Source of the DNA: Bradyrhizobium sp. B097 | GTDB taxonomy: Bacteria; Pseudomonadota; Alphaproteobacteria; Rhizobiales; Xanthobacteraceae | Length of the DNA: 64,000 bases | Direction of reading: 5' to 3' | NCBI RefSeq assembly: GCF_038957035.1 | Contig: NZ_CP152412.1 | Location: forward strand, 4,398,501-4,462,500 | Part shown: positions 8,668-18,697 of the stretch, piece by piece | Layout of the letters: each line of letters begins with the position of its first letter | Numbering within the stretch: the stretch's first letter is position 1 | Translations under genes and position numbers: made by a program | Notes under the pieces: generated by a model | What the model was told of the DNA's origin: nothing | Database searches by the model: none | The model's input: only the letters and a program-made list of their open reading frames with translations

Positions 8668-11211
8668 ATGATGTTTGGAATGCGAGTGAGGGGGGGGCTG
8701 TTCGCCGCCTTGGTCATGTTCGCCGCGCCGGTGGCGGCCACCTTGGCGGCCGTTGCTGTCTCTGCGCCTGCGCTTGCGCAGACGGTCGATTCGATCACGG
8801 TGGAGGGGAACCGCCGCGTCGAGCTCGAAACCATTCGTTCCTATTTCCATCCCGGACCGGGCGGTCGGCTGGGCCAGGCCCAGATCGACGACGGCCTGAA
8901 AGCGCTGATCGAGACCGGCCTGTTCCAGGACGTCCATATCGATCAGCGGGGCGGGCGCCTCGTCGTGGTCGTGGTCGAGAACCCGGTGATTGGCCGCGTT
9001 GCCTTCGAGGGCAACAAGAAGGTCAAGGACGAGCAGCTCACCGCCGAAGTCCAGTCCAAGCCGCGCGGCACCTTCTCGCGCCCGATGGTGCAGTCGGATG
9101 CCCTGCGCATCGCCGAAATCTACCGCCGTTCGGGCCGCTACGACGTGCGGGTCAATCCGCAGATCATCGAGCAGCCGAACAACCGCGTCGACCTGATTTT
9201 CGAGGTCAACGAAGGCGTGAAGACCGGCGTGCGGTCGATCGAGTTCCTGGGCAACAATGCCTACTCGGCGTCCCGCCTGCGCGACGTCATCAAGACCCGC
9301 GAATCGAACCTCTTGAGCTTCCTCGGCGGCAACGACGTCTACGATCCCGACCGGGTCGAGGCCGACCGTGACCTGCTGCGCCGCTTCTACCTCAAGAACG
9401 GCTATGCCGACGTTCAGGTCGTGGCCGCGCTGACCGAATACGATCCCGACAAGAAAGGCTTCCTGGTTACCTTCAAGATCGAAGAGGGACAGCAGTACCG
9501 CGTCGCGGCCGTCAACTATACGTCGTCGATCGCAACGCTCGATCCGAACGCGCTGCGCTCGTTCTCGCGCGTCAATATCGGCTCGCTCTACAACGCCGAG
9601 GCGCTGGAGAAGTCAGTCGAGGAGATGCAGATCGAGGCGTCGCGCCGCGGCTACGCGTTCGCGGTGGTCCGTCCGCGCGGCGATCGCAATTTCGACAATC
9701 ACACGGTGTCGATCACCTTCGCGATCGATGAAGGTCCGCGCACCTATATCGAGCGCATCAACATCCGCGGCAACAGCCGCACGCGCGACTACGTGATCCG
9801 CCGCGAATTCGATATCTCGGAAGGCGACGCCTACAACCGTGCGCTGGTCGACCGTGCCGAGCGCCGGCTGAAGAACCTCGACTTCTTCAAGACGGTGAAG
9901 ATCACCACCGAACCCGGGTCCTCCAGCGATCGCGTCATCCTGATCGTCGATCTCGAGGAGAAGTCGACCGGCGACTTCTCGGTGTCGGGCGGCTATTCGA
10001 CCACCGACGGCGCGCTGGCTGAAGTCAGCGTCTCCGAGCGCAACCTGCTCGGCCGCGGCCTGTTCGCGAAGGCGTCGGTGACCTACGGCCAGTATGCCCG
10101 CGGCTACTCGCTGTCGTTCGTCGAACCCTATCTGCTCGACTACCGCGTCGCGCTCGGCCTCGATTTCTACCAGCGCCAGCAGCTGTCCAACAGCTACATC
10201 GCCTACGGCACCAAGACGCTCGGCTTCAGTCCGCGCCTCGGCTTCAGCCTGCGGGAAGATCTGTCACTGCAGCTGCGCTACTCGATCTATCAGCAGGAAA
10301 TCACCCTGCCGTCGACGCTCGACAACTGTAACAACAATCCTTTCCTGGCTGACGGTGTAACGCCCAATCCTGCGTTCAATCCGAGCCCGGCCTATGCGAA
10401 CCTGAACGGGATCAGCCTGGTGTCGACCAACGGTCTCGGCTGCTACAGCGACGGCGAAGCCTCGCTGCCGGTCCGCAAGGAGCTGGCGGGTGGCAAAACC
10501 CTGACCTCGGCGCTGGGCTACACGCTCAACTACAACACGCTCGACAACAACAAGAACCCGACCGAAGGTCTGATCATCGACTTCAAGCAGGACTTCGCCG
10601 GCGTCGGCGGCGACGTCAGCTACATCAAGAGCGCGATCGACGCGAAGTACTACACTCCGCTGGTGTCGGACATCGTCGGCGTGATCCACGCCCAGGGCGG
10701 CATCCTGAACAAGCTCGGCAGCCAGGATCTGCGCATGCTGGATCACTTCCAGATGGGCCCGAACCTGGTCCGCGGCTTCGCGCCGAACGGCATCGGTCCG
10801 CGTGACATCAATCCCTACGGCACCATGGACGCCGTCGGCGGCACCAAGTACTGGGGCGTGTCGGCGGAGCTGCAGATGCCGTTCTGGTTCCTGCCGAAGG
10901 AAGTCGGGCTCAAGGGCGCGGTCTATGCCGACGCCGGCGGCCTGTACGACTACCAAGGCCCAACCTCGTGGGCGGCGACGGGCGAAGTCAACACGCCTGG
11001 CTGCGTGAGGCCGACGAACAACCCGCCGTCTCCAGGTACCTGCCTTGGCCTGAGTTTTGACGACAGCAAGGTTGTCCGTACCTCGGTCGGTGTCGGCCTG
11101 ATCTGGCAGTCGCCGTTTGGTCCGCTACGCTTCGACTACGCTGTACCGCTGACCAAGGGTGCGTATGACCGCGTGCAAGAATTCCGGTTTGGCGGCGGTA
11201 CGACTTTCTAA
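8668..11211 (+). CDS. bamA: outer membrane protein assembly factor BamA
   Basis: About 847 residues. A signal peptide ends at PALAQ; five POTRA repeats follow (from [18 protein letters not shown] through about residue 420, for example [18 protein letters not shown] and [18 protein letters not shown]), then a 16-strand barrel with the VRGF signature ([10 protein letters not shown]) and a terminal Phe (GGGTTF). It inserts beta-barrel proteins into the outer membrane. ATG 8668 puts the signal peptide at the start; an in-frame ATG at 8605 would add an unlikely 21-residue leader. Confidence 0.96.
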   Translation: MMFGMRVRGGLFAALVMFAAPVAATLAAVAVSAPALAQTVDSITVEGNRRVELETIRSYFHPGPGGRLGQAQIDDGLKALIETGLFQDVHIDQRGGRLVVVVVENPVIGRVAFEGNKKVKDEQLTAEVQSKPRGTFSRPMVQSDALRIAEIYRRSGRYDVRVNPQIIEQPNNRVDLIFEVNEGVKTGVRSIEFLGNNAYSASRLRDVIKTRESNLLSFLGGNDVYDPDRVEADRDLLRRFYLKNGYADVQVVAALTEYDPDKKGFLVTFKIEEGQQYRVAAVNYTSSIATLDPNALRSFSRVNIGSLYNAEALEKSVEEMQIEASRRGYAFAVVRPRGDRNFDNHTVSITFAIDEGPRTYIERINIRGNSRTRDYVIRREFDISEGDAYNRALVDRAERRLKNLDFFKTVKITTEPGSSSDRVILIVDLEEKSTGDFSVSGGYSTTDGALAEVSVSERNLLGRGLFAKASVTYGQYARGYSLSFVEPYLLDYRVALGLDFYQRQQLSNSYIAYGTKTLGFSPRLGFSLREDLSLQLRYSIYQQEITLPSTLDNCNNNPFLADGVTPNPAFNPSPAYANLNGISLVSTNGLGCYSDGEASLPVRKELAGGKTLTSALGYTLNYNTLDNNKNPTEGLIIDFKQDFAGVGGDVSYIKSAIDAKYYTPLVSDIVGVIHAQGGILNKLGSQDLRMLDHFQMGPNLVRGFAPNGIGPRDINPYGTMDAVGGTKYWGVSAELQMPFWFLPKEVGLKGAVYADAGGLYDYQGPTSWAATGEVNTPGCVRPTNNPPSPGTCLGLSFDDSKVVRTSVGVGLIWQSPFGPLRFDYAVPLTKGAYDRVQEFRFGGGTTF

Positions 11212-11243
11212 AACCGCTGCTCGACCGGACTGCGACGGATGGA

Positions 11244-12305
11244 ATGGCGCAGCCGATCTTCTTCAAAAGTCCTCCTTCGTCATCGCTGGCTGAAATCGCC
11301 GCGCTGACGAAGGCGCAACTGGTCGACCCCGAGAGGGGCGCGCTTCAGATCAGGGGGCTGGCCTCGCTCGACGAGGCCGGTCCGATGCATCTCGCGTTTT
11401 TCGACAATCTCAAATACGCCGACCAGCTGGCCGCGACCAAGGCCGGCGCGTGTCTGGTCAGCCCGCGTTTCGAGGCGCAGGTGCCGAAGGGCACCGCCGT
11501 GCTGCGCGCCGCAAAACCATTTCAGGTGTTCGTCGAGCTCGCCCGCGAATGGCACGCCGATGCGCTGCGTCCACAATCCTGGTTCGGGACCGAGGGCATC
11601 GCCCCGTCTGCGATCATCGATCCCAGCGCGCGCCTCGAGGATGGCGTCATCGTCGATCCGCTGGTCGTGATCGGCCCGCGGGTCGAGATCGGCTCCGGCA
11701 CCATCATCGGCGCCGGCGCGGTGATCGGCGCCGACGTCAAGATCGGCCGCGACTGCAATGTCGGCGCCAAGACCACCATTCAGTTCGCGCTGATCGGCAA
11801 CAACGTGCTGATCCACCCGGCCTGCAATATCGGTCAGGACGGCTACGGCTTCATCTTCTTCGGGCCGGCAGGGCACGTGAAGGTGCCGCAGACCGGCCGT
11901 GTGGTGATCCAGAACAATGTCGAGGTCGGCGCTGCCTCGACCATCGACCGCGGTTCCCTGCGCGACACCGTGATCGGCGAGGGCACCAAAATCGACAACC
12001 AGGTCCAGATCGGCCACAATGTGACCATCGGCCGGCACTGCCTGCTCGCGGCCCAGATCGGGCTCGCGGGCAGTCTGACGATCGGCGACAATGTCGCGCT
12101 CGGCGCCAAGGTGGGCATCAACAACCACCTCAAGATCGGCGACGGCGCCCAGGTGACGGCGATGAGCGCGGTCAAGGACGACATTCCGGCCAATGGTCGC
12201 TGGGGCGGGCATTTCGCCAAGCCGACCAAGCAGTGGTTCAGGGAAATTATCGCGGTGGAGCGCCTGGTGCGCGACAACGAAGCCAAAGGCAAGGAACAGG
12301 AGTGA
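11244..12305 (+). CDS. lpxD: UDP-3-O-(3-hydroxyacyl)glucosamine N-acyltransferase
   Basis: 353 residues. The N-terminal uridine-binding domain (residues 1-110; [23 protein letters not shown]) is followed by left-handed beta-helix hexapeptide repeats (about 115-310) with the catalytic His region [23 protein letters not shown]. It adds the second 3-hydroxyacyl chain in lipid A synthesis. It lies 32 bp after bamA, and its TGA stop overlaps the fabZ ATG. Confidence 0.96.
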   Translation: MAQPIFFKSPPSSSLAEIAALTKAQLVDPERGALQIRGLASLDEAGPMHLAFFDNLKYADQLAATKAGACLVSPRFEAQVPKGTAVLRAAKPFQVFVELAREWHADALRPQSWFGTEGIAPSAIIDPSARLEDGVIVDPLVVIGPRVEIGSGTIIGAGAVIGADVKIGRDCNVGAKTTIQFALIGNNVLIHPACNIGQDGYGFIFFGPAGHVKVPQTGRVVIQNNVEVGAASTIDRGSLRDTVIGEGTKIDNQVQIGHNVTIGRHCLLAAQIGLAGSLTIGDNVALGAKVGINNHLKIGDGAQVTAMSAVKDDIPANGRWGGHFAKPTKQWFREIIAVERLVRDNEAKGKEQE

Positions 12306-12763
12306 TGGAGGAGGCACCGGTCAAATTCGAGCTCGTGGATATCAACGATATCCTGAAGACGCTCCCGCATCGCTTTCCGATGTTGCTGATCGACCGCGTG
12401 ATCAAGATCCGCACTGACTACAGCGGCATCGGCATCAAGAACGTCACCTTCAACGAGCCGCCGTTCCAGGGGCATTTCCCGGATCGCCCGGTGTACCCCG
12501 GCGTGATGATGATCGAGGCGATGGCGCAGACCGCCGGCGTGATCGGCATCAAGTCGGTCGAGGGCACCGAGAAGCCGCGCGCGGTGTATTTCCTCACCAT
12601 CGACAAGTGCAAGTTCAGGAAGCCAGTGATGCCCGGCGACACCATCGAGTACCACATGCGCTCGCTCGGCCGCCGCAAGACGATGTGGTGGTTTCACGGT
12701 GACGCCAAGGTCAATGGCCAGATCGTTGCCGAGGCCGATGTCGGCGCGATGCTGACGGACTAA
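12305..12763 (+). CDS. fabZ: 3-hydroxyacyl-ACP dehydratase FabZ
   Basis: 152 residues from [32 protein letters not shown]. The catalytic His is in [13 protein letters not shown] (residue about 22) and the Glu is in [20 protein letters not shown], the hot-dog central helix. It dehydrates 3-hydroxyacyl-ACP in fatty acid elongation and competes with LpxA/LpxD for the same substrate. The start is fixed by overlap with the lpxD stop (TGATG). Confidence 0.96.
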   Translation: MEEAPVKFELVDINDILKTLPHRFPMLLIDRVIKIRTDYSGIGIKNVTFNEPPFQGHFPDRPVYPGVMMIEAMAQTAGVIGIKSVEGTEKPRAVYFLTIDKCKFRKPVMPGDTIEYHMRSLGRRKTMWWFHGDAKVNGQIVAEADVGAMLTD

Positions 12764-12784
12764 GGCAGCTTCAAGTCGCCGGGG

Positions 12785-13108
12785 TCACGACGTCCTGCAA
12801 GCATACCGGCCGTCAGCGCCGGCGATCCGCAGGACGCGATTGACGAAGAGGCCCATCGATGGTGCGATCATCAGCGCGTCGTAGGTCTCCGTAGGCACGC
12901 CGCAATAATGCTGGTAGCTGCCCCTGACCGCGACCAGCAGCGTGCGTTCGCCCGCGCTGTAGCAGACGCGCTGGACGATCGTGCTGCGGTTGATGTCGCG
13001 GCAGTCGAAGGTCGAGAGATCGACGCTCGTGCTGTTGCCGAGGTCGACGGTCTCCGGCCCGATCGGCGCGGAGAACAGGCTGAGGATCAGCGCGGCGGCC
13101 CGGACCAT
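12785..13108 (-). CDS. small exported KTSC-like protein, antisense within the lpx cluster
   Basis: 107 residues if started at MVRAAALILSLFSAPIG, which gives a clean signal peptide; an upstream ATG at 13150 would add MMTACCKREGRNRS. The mature part resembles the KTSC domain: FDCRDINRSTIVQRVCYSAGERTLLVAVRGSYQHYCGVPTETYDALMIAPSMGLFVN, with the typical Y-x-x-GVP and APSMG-FVN positions. Three Cys in the mature part suggest a disulfide in the periplasm. It converges with fabZ and diverges from lpxA, interrupting an otherwise collinear lipid A operon. Function unknown. Confidence 0.7.
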   Translation of the reverse strand: MVRAAALILSLFSAPIGPETVDLGNSTSVDLSTFDCRDINRSTIVQRVCYSAGERTLLVAVRGSYQHYCGVPTETYDALMIAPSMGLFVNRVLRIAGADGRYACRTS

Positions 13109-13245
13109 GGATCGGTTGCGACCTTCTCGTTTGCAACAGGCCGTCATCATACGTCACTGGACAGGGCGGGCAAAGTCGCGCTAACGACCGCCCAAATCGA
13201 CCAATAGCACCTTGGCGCCACTCACGAATTCCGGACCGTAACGAC

Positions 13246-14040
13246 ATGAGCATGATCGACCCCACTGCGCGGATTGCGGATGGCGCCGTGATCGGGGCCG
13301 GCACCGAGATCGGTCCGTACTGCATCATCGGCCCCAACGTCGTGCTGGGCGAAAACTGCAAGCTGATCGCGCACGTCACGATCAGCGGGCATACGAAGAT
13401 CGGCGCCGGCTGCGTCATCTCGCCGTTTGCCGCGCTCGGCGGGCCGCCGCAGGATCTCAGCTATCGCGGCGAGCCGACCCGTCTCGAAGTCGGCGAAGCC
13501 TGCACGATCCGCGAAGGCGTGACGATGAATGTCGGCACGATCAAGGGCGGCGGGCTCACCCGCGTCGGCGATCGCGGCTTCTTCATGAACAACAGCCATG
13601 TCGGCCATGACTGCATGGTCGGCAACGGCGTGATCTTCGCGACGTCAGCGACGCTGGGCGGCCACTGCGAGATCGGCGACTTCGTCTATATCGGCGGCCT
13701 GTCGGCGGTGCACCAGTTCACCCGCGTCGGCTCGCAGGTGATGATCGGCGGCGTCTGCGGCGTGCGCGGCGACATCATCCCGTTCGGATTGGCCAACGGT
13801 CAATACGCGGTGCTCGAAGGGCTCAACATCATCGGCATGCGGCGGCGCCAGTTTACCAAGGCACGGCTGGCGACGGTGCGCGCGTTCTATCAAAAACTGT
13901 TCCACGGTCCCGGCATCTTCGCCGAGCGGCTGGCTTCGGTGCAGCCGCTGGCGGGTGAGGATCCTGCGATCGCGGAAATCCTTGCCTTCATCGAGGGCAG
14001 CAAGCTCCGGCCGCTCTGTCTTCCCGCCGATTCCAACTGA
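13246..14040 (+). CDS. lpxA: acyl-ACP--UDP-N-acetylglucosamine O-acyltransferase
   Basis: 264 residues, first enzyme of lipid A synthesis. Left-handed beta helix of hexapeptide repeats (IDPTARIADGAVIGAGTEIGPYCIIG), catalytic His in NNSHVGHDCMVGN (residue about 122), and a helical C-terminal domain (RRRQFTKARLATVRAFYQKLF). It transfers 3-hydroxyacyl to UDP-GlcNAc. It is followed after 7 bp by lpxI. Confidence 0.96.
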   Translation: MSMIDPTARIADGAVIGAGTEIGPYCIIGPNVVLGENCKLIAHVTISGHTKIGAGCVISPFAALGGPPQDLSYRGEPTRLEVGEACTIREGVTMNVGTIKGGGLTRVGDRGFFMNNSHVGHDCMVGNGVIFATSATLGGHCEIGDFVYIGGLSAVHQFTRVGSQVMIGGVCGVRGDIIPFGLANGQYAVLEGLNIIGMRRRQFTKARLATVRAFYQKLFHGPGIFAERLASVQPLAGEDPAIAEILAFIEGSKLRPLCLPADSN

Positions 14041-14047
14041 GCAGGGG

Positions 14048-14917
14048 ATGGCCGCCAGCATGACGTCAGCGGCTCCCTCGCTTTCTTCGCCGGTCGGCGT
14101 GATCGCCGGCGGCGGTGCCATGCCGTTCGCGGTCGCCGATCAGCTCACCGCGCGCGGCATCACGCCGGTGCTGTTCGCGCTGCGTGGCGCCTGCGATCCG
14201 GTGCGCGCGCAGCGGTTTCGTCATCGCTGGATCTCGGTCGGCCAGCTCGGACGCGCGACCCGGCTGTTCCGCGACGAAGGCTGCCGCGATCTGATCTTCA
14301 TCGGCACCCTGGTGCGTCCCGCGCTGTCGGAGATCCGGCTCGACTGGGGTACGCTGCGCCTGCTTGGCCATGTCGTGCGCGCGTTCCGCGGCGGTGACGA
14401 TCATTTGCTGTCGAGCGTCGGCCGCATCCTCGAGCAGCAGGGATTTCGCATGGTCGGAATCAAGGATGTCGCGCCGGACCTGCTGATGCCTGAGGGCGCC
14501 GTGACGCGCACGACGCCGGACTCGAGCGCGCTCGCCGACATCGCGCGCGGACGCGGCGTGCTCGATGCGCTCGGCCCGTTCGACATCGGACAGGCCGCCG
14601 TGGTGATCGACGGTCACGTGGTTGCCGTCGAGGACATCGAAGGCACCGATGGGCTGCTCGCGCGGGTGGCGCGGCTGCGTGCCGACGGCCGCATCCGCGC
14701 CAAGGCCGGCCGCGGCGTGCTGGTGAAGGCGCCGAAGAGCAAGCAGGATCTGCGCTTCGATCTGCCGACCATCGGTCCACGCACGGTCGAGGGCGCGGCC
14801 GCGGCCGGCATCGCCGGCATCGCCGTGATCGCCGGCAACACGCTTGCTGCCGATCCGCAGGCGCTGATCGAGGCCGCCGACGCCAAGGGGCTGTTTGTCA
14901 TCGGACTGGCGGGCTGA
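14048..14917 (+). CDS. lpxI: UDP-2,3-diacylglucosamine pyrophosphatase LpxI
   Basis: 289 residues. N-terminal GVIAGGGAMPFAVADQLTARG and C-terminal KAPKSKQDLRFDLPTIGPRTVEGAAAAGIAGIAVIAG are the LpxI (formerly DUF1009) signatures. It hydrolyses UDP-diacylglucosamine to lipid X and UMP, replacing LpxH as is usual in alphaproteobacteria. ATG 14048 follows GCAGGGG; the TGA overlaps the lpxB ATG. Confidence 0.93.
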   Translation: MAASMTSAAPSLSSPVGVIAGGGAMPFAVADQLTARGITPVLFALRGACDPVRAQRFRHRWISVGQLGRATRLFRDEGCRDLIFIGTLVRPALSEIRLDWGTLRLLGHVVRAFRGGDDHLLSSVGRILEQQGFRMVGIKDVAPDLLMPEGAVTRTTPDSSALADIARGRGVLDALGPFDIGQAAVVIDGHVVAVEDIEGTDGLLARVARLRADGRIRAKAGRGVLVKAPKSKQDLRFDLPTIGPRTVEGAAAAGIAGIAVIAGNTLAADPQALIEAADAKGLFVIGLAG

Positions 14918-16095
14918 TGCAGGCGCGCAGTCCCAGCAGCGGCCGTAAGATCTTCCTCATCGCGACTGAGGAGTCCGGCGACCGCCTTGGCGCAGCATTG
15001 ATGAAGGTGCTGCGCCAGCGCCTCGGCGATGCCGTGCAATTCTCTGGCGTCGGTGGCCGGGAGATGACGGGCGAGGGCATCGATCCCCTGTTTCCGATCG
15101 AGGAGCTCTCGATCATCGGCTTTGCCGCCGTCGTGAAGCAATTGCCGAAGATCCTGCAATTGATCCGGCGCACGGCCGATGCCGTGCTTGCCGATGCCCC
15201 TGACATGCTCGTCATCATCGACAGCCCCGACTTCACCCACCGCGTCGCCCGCCGCGTCCGTGCGCGCAACCCGAACATTGCGATCGTCGACTACGTGTCG
15301 CCATCGGTCTGGGCCTGGCGGCCGGGCCGGGCGCGCGCGATGCGAGGCTATGTCGATCACGTGCTCGCGCTGCTGCCGTTCGAGCCGGAGGAATATCGCA
15401 AGCTGCAGGGACCGCCATGCAGCTATGTCGGGCATCCCCTGACTGAGCAGCTCACTTCGCTGCGGCCGAACGAGGAGGAGCAGAAGCGGCGCGATGCGCA
15501 GCCGCCGGTTCTGCTGGTCCTGCCCGGAAGCCGGCGCAGCGAGATCAGGCATCATCTGGCGCTGTTCGGCGCGGCGCTCGGCCAGCTCAACAAGCAAACG
15601 CCGTTCGAGCTCGTGCTTCCCACCATGCCGCATCTCGAGGCCATGGTGCGCGAAGGCGTTGCGTCGTGGCCCGTGGTACCGCGGCTTGCCATCGGCGAGA
15701 GCGAGAAGCGCGCCGCATTCCGCGTGGCCCGCGCGGCGCTCGCAAAGTCAGGTACGGTGACGCTGGAGCTCGCGCTGTCAGGCATTCCGATGGTGACGGC
15801 CTATCGCGTCGGTGCTGCGGAAGCGTTCATCCTGCGCCGTGCGATCCGGGTGTCGTCGGTGATCCTCGCCAATCTCGTGATCGGCAGCGATATCATTCCC
15901 GAGTTCCTGCAGGAGGACTGCACGCCGGACAAGCTCGCGCGCGCGCTGGGCGATGTACTCGCGGATTCGCCTGACCGTCTGCGGCAGCTCGTGGCGTTCG
16001 CGACGATGGACGGGAAAATGTCGACCGGCGACCAGCCGCCAAGCGTCCGCGCCGCCGACATCGTGCTCGCGGAAATGAGCCGGCGTTCGGCCTAG
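14917..16095 (+). CDS. lpxB: lipid A disaccharide synthase
   Basis: 392 residues of the GT-B fold. N-terminal KIFLIATEESGDRLGAALM, central YVSPSVWAWRPGRARAM, and YVGHPLTEQL are family signatures; LVLPGSRRSEIRHHLALF starts the nucleotide-binding half and AKSGTVTLELALSGIPMVTAYRV completes the UDP site. It condenses lipid X with UDP-diacylglucosamine at the inner membrane. The start overlaps the lpxI stop. Confidence 0.96.
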   Translation: MQARSPSSGRKIFLIATEESGDRLGAALMKVLRQRLGDAVQFSGVGGREMTGEGIDPLFPIEELSIIGFAAVVKQLPKILQLIRRTADAVLADAPDMLVIIDSPDFTHRVARRVRARNPNIAIVDYVSPSVWAWRPGRARAMRGYVDHVLALLPFEPEEYRKLQGPPCSYVGHPLTEQLTSLRPNEEEQKRRDAQPPVLLVLPGSRRSEIRHHLALFGAALGQLNKQTPFELVLPTMPHLEAMVREGVASWPVVPRLAIGESEKRAAFRVARAALAKSGTVTLELALSGIPMVTAYRVGAAEAFILRRAIRVSSVILANLVIGSDIIPEFLQEDCTPDKLARALGDVLADSPDRLRQLVAFATMDGKMSTGDQPPSVRAADIVLAEMSRRSA

Positions 16096-16167
16096 CCATT
16101 CGCTCATCCTGTCGTCGGCGGCATACGGCCGCAACGGTTCCGCTTGCTTCGAATATTTAGGCTGCGC

Positions 16168-16191
16168 TAATATTAGTAGTAACTAATATTA
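16168..16191. promoter_or_regulatory. ArsR-type operator, perfect 10-bp inverted repeat
   Basis: TAATATTAGT, spacer AGTA, ACTAATATTA. This AT-rich palindrome in GC-rich DNA ends 15 bp before the ATG of the SRPBCC gene and 677 bp before the ArsR gene start. Such 10+10 repeats are typical ArsR-family operators, so it is probably the site where the downstream repressor blocks its own two-gene operon. Confidence 0.7.
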
Positions 16192-16206
16192 ATGCGGAGA
16201 GCCGTC

Positions 16207-16863
16207 ATGAAGATCGATCCTGTCGCCTATGTCGGAGCCGTTGTCCGCGAAGTCGCCGTCCGGGACCGCGACGGCAAGCCGGCGCGGGCTGTCATCGCGA
16301 CCCGCAGCTACGACACCGACATCGCTGATCTCTGGGACGCGCTGACTAATCCAGAGCGCATCCCGCGCTGGTTCCTGCCGATCTCGGGCGATTTGAAGCT
16401 GGGCGGCCGTTATCAGTTCCAGGGCCAAGCCGGCGGGGAAATCACGACGTGTGAGCCGCCGCGCCGGCTCGCCGTGACCTGGGAGGCGATGGGCGCGGTC
16501 AGCTGGGTCACCGTGACCCTGGCCGGCGATGCCGCCGGCGGCACACGGCTCGTGCTGGAGCATCTTTCGCTGATCGAGGGCGACTTTTGGGATCGCTACG
16601 GACCCGGTGCGGTCGGCGTGGGCTGGGACCTCGCCTTGATCGGGCTTGCGCTCTATGTCGCCGCAGGCCCTGGCGGGCAGTTCGACCGGGCGGCCGCGGC
16701 GGCATGGCCAGGCTCCGAGGACGGCAAGGATTTCATCCGCCGCAGCAGCGCGGACTGGTGCAGGGCCTCGATCAAGGCAGGAACGGACGAGGCGGCGGCA
16801 CGCCGGGCCGGGGCCAACACGACGGCGTTCTATTGCGGCGAGCCTGAGCCGAGTGGAGGCTAG
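16207..16863 (+). CDS. SRPBCC/AHSA1-family protein
   Basis: 218 residues from MKIDPVAYVG, with GGAG 8 bp upstream; an in-frame ATG at 16192 overlaps the operator. RSYDTDIADLWDALTNPERIPRWF and the later LGGRYQFQGQAGGEITTCEPPRRLAVTWE are the hallmark of the AHSA1 lipocalin-like helix-grip fold, which binds hydrophobic ligands. These proteins are often encoded with an ArsR regulator, as here (5-bp gap). The ligand is unknown. Confidence 0.85.
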   Translation: MKIDPVAYVGAVVREVAVRDRDGKPARAVIATRSYDTDIADLWDALTNPERIPRWFLPISGDLKLGGRYQFQGQAGGEITTCEPPRRLAVTWEAMGAVSWVTVTLAGDAAGGTRLVLEHLSLIEGDFWDRYGPGAVGVGWDLALIGLALYVAAGPGGQFDRAAAAAWPGSEDGKDFIRRSSADWCRASIKAGTDEAAARRAGANTTAFYCGEPEPSGG

Positions 16864-16868
16864 CAACC

Positions 16869-17204
16869 GTGCACGCCTTCGACATCCTCGGTGATCCCGT
16901 CCGCCGGCGCATCCTGGAACTGCTGGCGACCGGCGAGCACAGTTCGGGCGATGTCGTCGCCGTCGTGCAGCGCGAGTTCGGCATCACCCAATCGGCGGTC
17001 TCGCAGCAGTTGCGGATCCTGCGCGACGCCGGTTTCGCGTCGGTGCGCGCCGACGGCACCCGCCGCATCTATGCCGTGGAGCCGGGGCGGCTGCGCGAGG
17101 TCGACGACTGGCTCGACCGCTTCAGGGCGTTCTGGCTGCCGCGTCTCGATGCGCTCGCGACCGAAGTCGCCCGCGGCAAACGAAAACGGCGCCATCAGGA
17201 ATGA
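16869..17204 (+). CDS. ArsR-family winged-helix transcriptional regulator
   Basis: 111 residues, GTG start. FDILGDPVRRRILELLATGEHSSGDVVAVVQREFGITQSAVSQQLRILRDAGFASVRADGTRRIYAV is the ArsR winged helix (recognition helix SAVSQQLRILRDAG). No CxCxxC metal motif is present, so it probably senses something other than a thiophilic metal. It likely represses the operon through the inverted repeat at 16168-16191. Its last codons form the left arm of a terminator hairpin. Confidence 0.92.
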   Translation: MHAFDILGDPVRRRILELLATGEHSSGDVVAVVQREFGITQSAVSQQLRILRDAGFASVRADGTRRIYAVEPGRLREVDDWLDRFRAFWLPRLDALATEVARGKRKRRHQE

Positions 17205-17213
17205 TGGCGCCGT
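17186..17213. terminator. bidirectional terminator between arsR-type gene and gltA
   Basis: ACGGCGCCATCA, GGAA loop, TGATGGCGCCGT, a perfect 12-bp stem, followed by CTCG on the + strand and TTTTCGTTTG on the minus strand. It overlaps the end of the regulator gene and lies 23 bp past gltA, serving both convergent transcripts and best fitting gltA. Confidence 0.75.
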
Positions 17214-17236
17214 CTCGAACCTGTCAGAGATGAAGC

Positions 17237-18538
17237 TTACTTGCGCTTGTCGATCGTCACATAGTCGCGGCGCGCCACGCCGGTGTAGAGCTGGCGCGGA
17301 CGGCCGATCTTCTGCTGCGGATCCTCGATCATCTCGCTCCACTGGCTGATCCAGCCGACGGTGCGGGCGACCGCGAACAGCACGGTGAACATCGAGGTCG
17401 GGAAGCCCATCGCCTTCAGCGTGATGCCCGAATAGAAGTCGACGTTCGGGTAAAGCTTGCGGTCGATGAAGTAGGGATCGCTGAGCGCGATCTTCTCGAG
17501 CTCGAGCGCAACCTTCAGCATCGGGTCATCGCCATGGCCGGTCTCGGCCAGCACCGCGTGACACATCTTCTGCATGATCTTGGCGCGCGGATCATAGTTC
17601 TTGTAGACCCGGTGACCGAAGCCCATCAGGCGGACTTCGCTGTTCTTGTCCTTCACCTTGGCGATGAACTCGGGGATCTTGTCGACCGATCCGATCGACG
17701 ACAGCATGGCGAGCGCCGCTTCATTGGCGCCGCCATGGGCCGGACCCCACAGGCAGGCGATGCCGGCCGCGATGCAGGCGAACGGGTTGGCGCCGGAGGA
17801 GCCGGCGATACGCACCGTCGAGGTCGACGCGTTCTGCTCGTGGTCGGCATGCAGGATGAAGATCTTGTCGAGCGCGTCGGCGAGCACCGGGTTGATCTTG
17901 TAGTCCTCGCACGGCACCGCGAAGCACATCTGCAGGAAGTTCTCGGCGAAGGACAGCGAGTTCTTCGGATACACGAAGGGCTGGCCAATGGTGTATTTGT
18001 AGGCCATCGCCGCCAGCGTCGGCACCTTCGCGATCATCCGCATCGAGGCGATCATGCGCTGCTTCGGATCGTTGATGTCGGTGGAGTCATGGTAGAACGC
18101 GGCGAGCGCGCCGACAGCAGCAACCATGATCGCCATCGGATGCGCGTCGCGGCGGAAGCCCTGGAAGAAACGCGCCATCTGCTCGTGCACCATGGTGTGG
18201 TGGATCACGCGATGGTCGAAGTCCTTCTTCTGCGCCGGGGTCGGAAGCTCCCCGTAGAGCAGCAGGTAGCAGGTTTCGAGGAAGTCGCCGTTCTCGGCGA
18301 GCTGCTCGATCGGGTAGCCGCGGTATTCGAGGATACCGGCGTCGCCGTCGATATAGGTGATCTTAGACTGGCAGCTGCCGGTCGAGGTGAAGCCGGGATC
18401 GTAGGTGAACACCCCGGCCTGGCCGTAGAGCTTGCCGATGTCGATGACATCAGGCCCAACCGTGCCGCTCAGGATCGGGAAATCGTAGTTCTTGTTGCCA
18501 ATGGTGAGTGTGGCTGTCTTGCTGGATTTTGCGTCCAT
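17237..18538 (-). CDS. gltA: citrate synthase
   Basis: 433 residues, the length of type II citrate synthases. Catalytic residues are in [12 protein letters not shown] (His), [13 protein letters not shown] (His) and [16 protein letters not shown] (Asp). It condenses acetyl-CoA with oxaloacetate; the type II hexamer is usually NADH-inhibited. It is transcribed away from gltX and ends at the shared terminator. Confidence 0.97.
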   Translation of the reverse strand: MDAKSSKTATLTIGNKNYDFPILSGTVGPDVIDIGKLYGQAGVFTYDPGFTSTGSCQSKITYIDGDAGILEYRGYPIEQLAENGDFLETCYLLLYGELPTPAQKKDFDHRVIHHTMVHEQMARFFQGFRRDAHPMAIMVAAVGALAAFYHDSTDINDPKQRMIASMRMIAKVPTLAAMAYKYTIGQPFVYPKNSLSFAENFLQMCFAVPCEDYKINPVLADALDKIFILHADHEQNASTSTVRIAGSSGANPFACIAAGIACLWGPAHGGANEAALAMLSSIGSVDKIPEFIAKVKDKNSEVRLMGFGHRVYKNYDPRAKIMQKMCHAVLAETGHGDDPMLKVALELEKIALSDPYFIDRKLYPNVDFYSGITLKAMGFPTSMFTVLFAVARTVGWISQWSEMIEDPQQKIGRPRQLYTGVARRDYVTIDKRK

Positions 18539-18669
18539 CGTGAGATCCCCGATGAAATCGTTGCGAAAACCGACCTTGCCCAGTCGCTAATTTGCGGCCC
18601 ATGGCGGGGCGGAACGGCTTGTGAGAAAGCGTCCGGCGATGGGTAGCTCATTGCAATGTGCGCTGCAAG

Positions 18670-18691
18670 ATGGACCCTGGAGGGGGTCCAT
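18670..18691 (-). terminator. hairpin immediately after gltX
   Basis: ATGGACCC, 6-nt loop, GGGTCCAT, 7 bp past the gltX stop. No T-run follows on the minus strand. Probably the gltX 3' stem. Confidence 0.45.
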
Positions 18692-18697
18692 GCAGGA

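Noticed and set aside
16869..17204. Arsenic resistance locus because of the ArsR family regulator
   Set aside because: No CxCxxC motif in the regulator and no arsenate reductase or efflux gene nearby.
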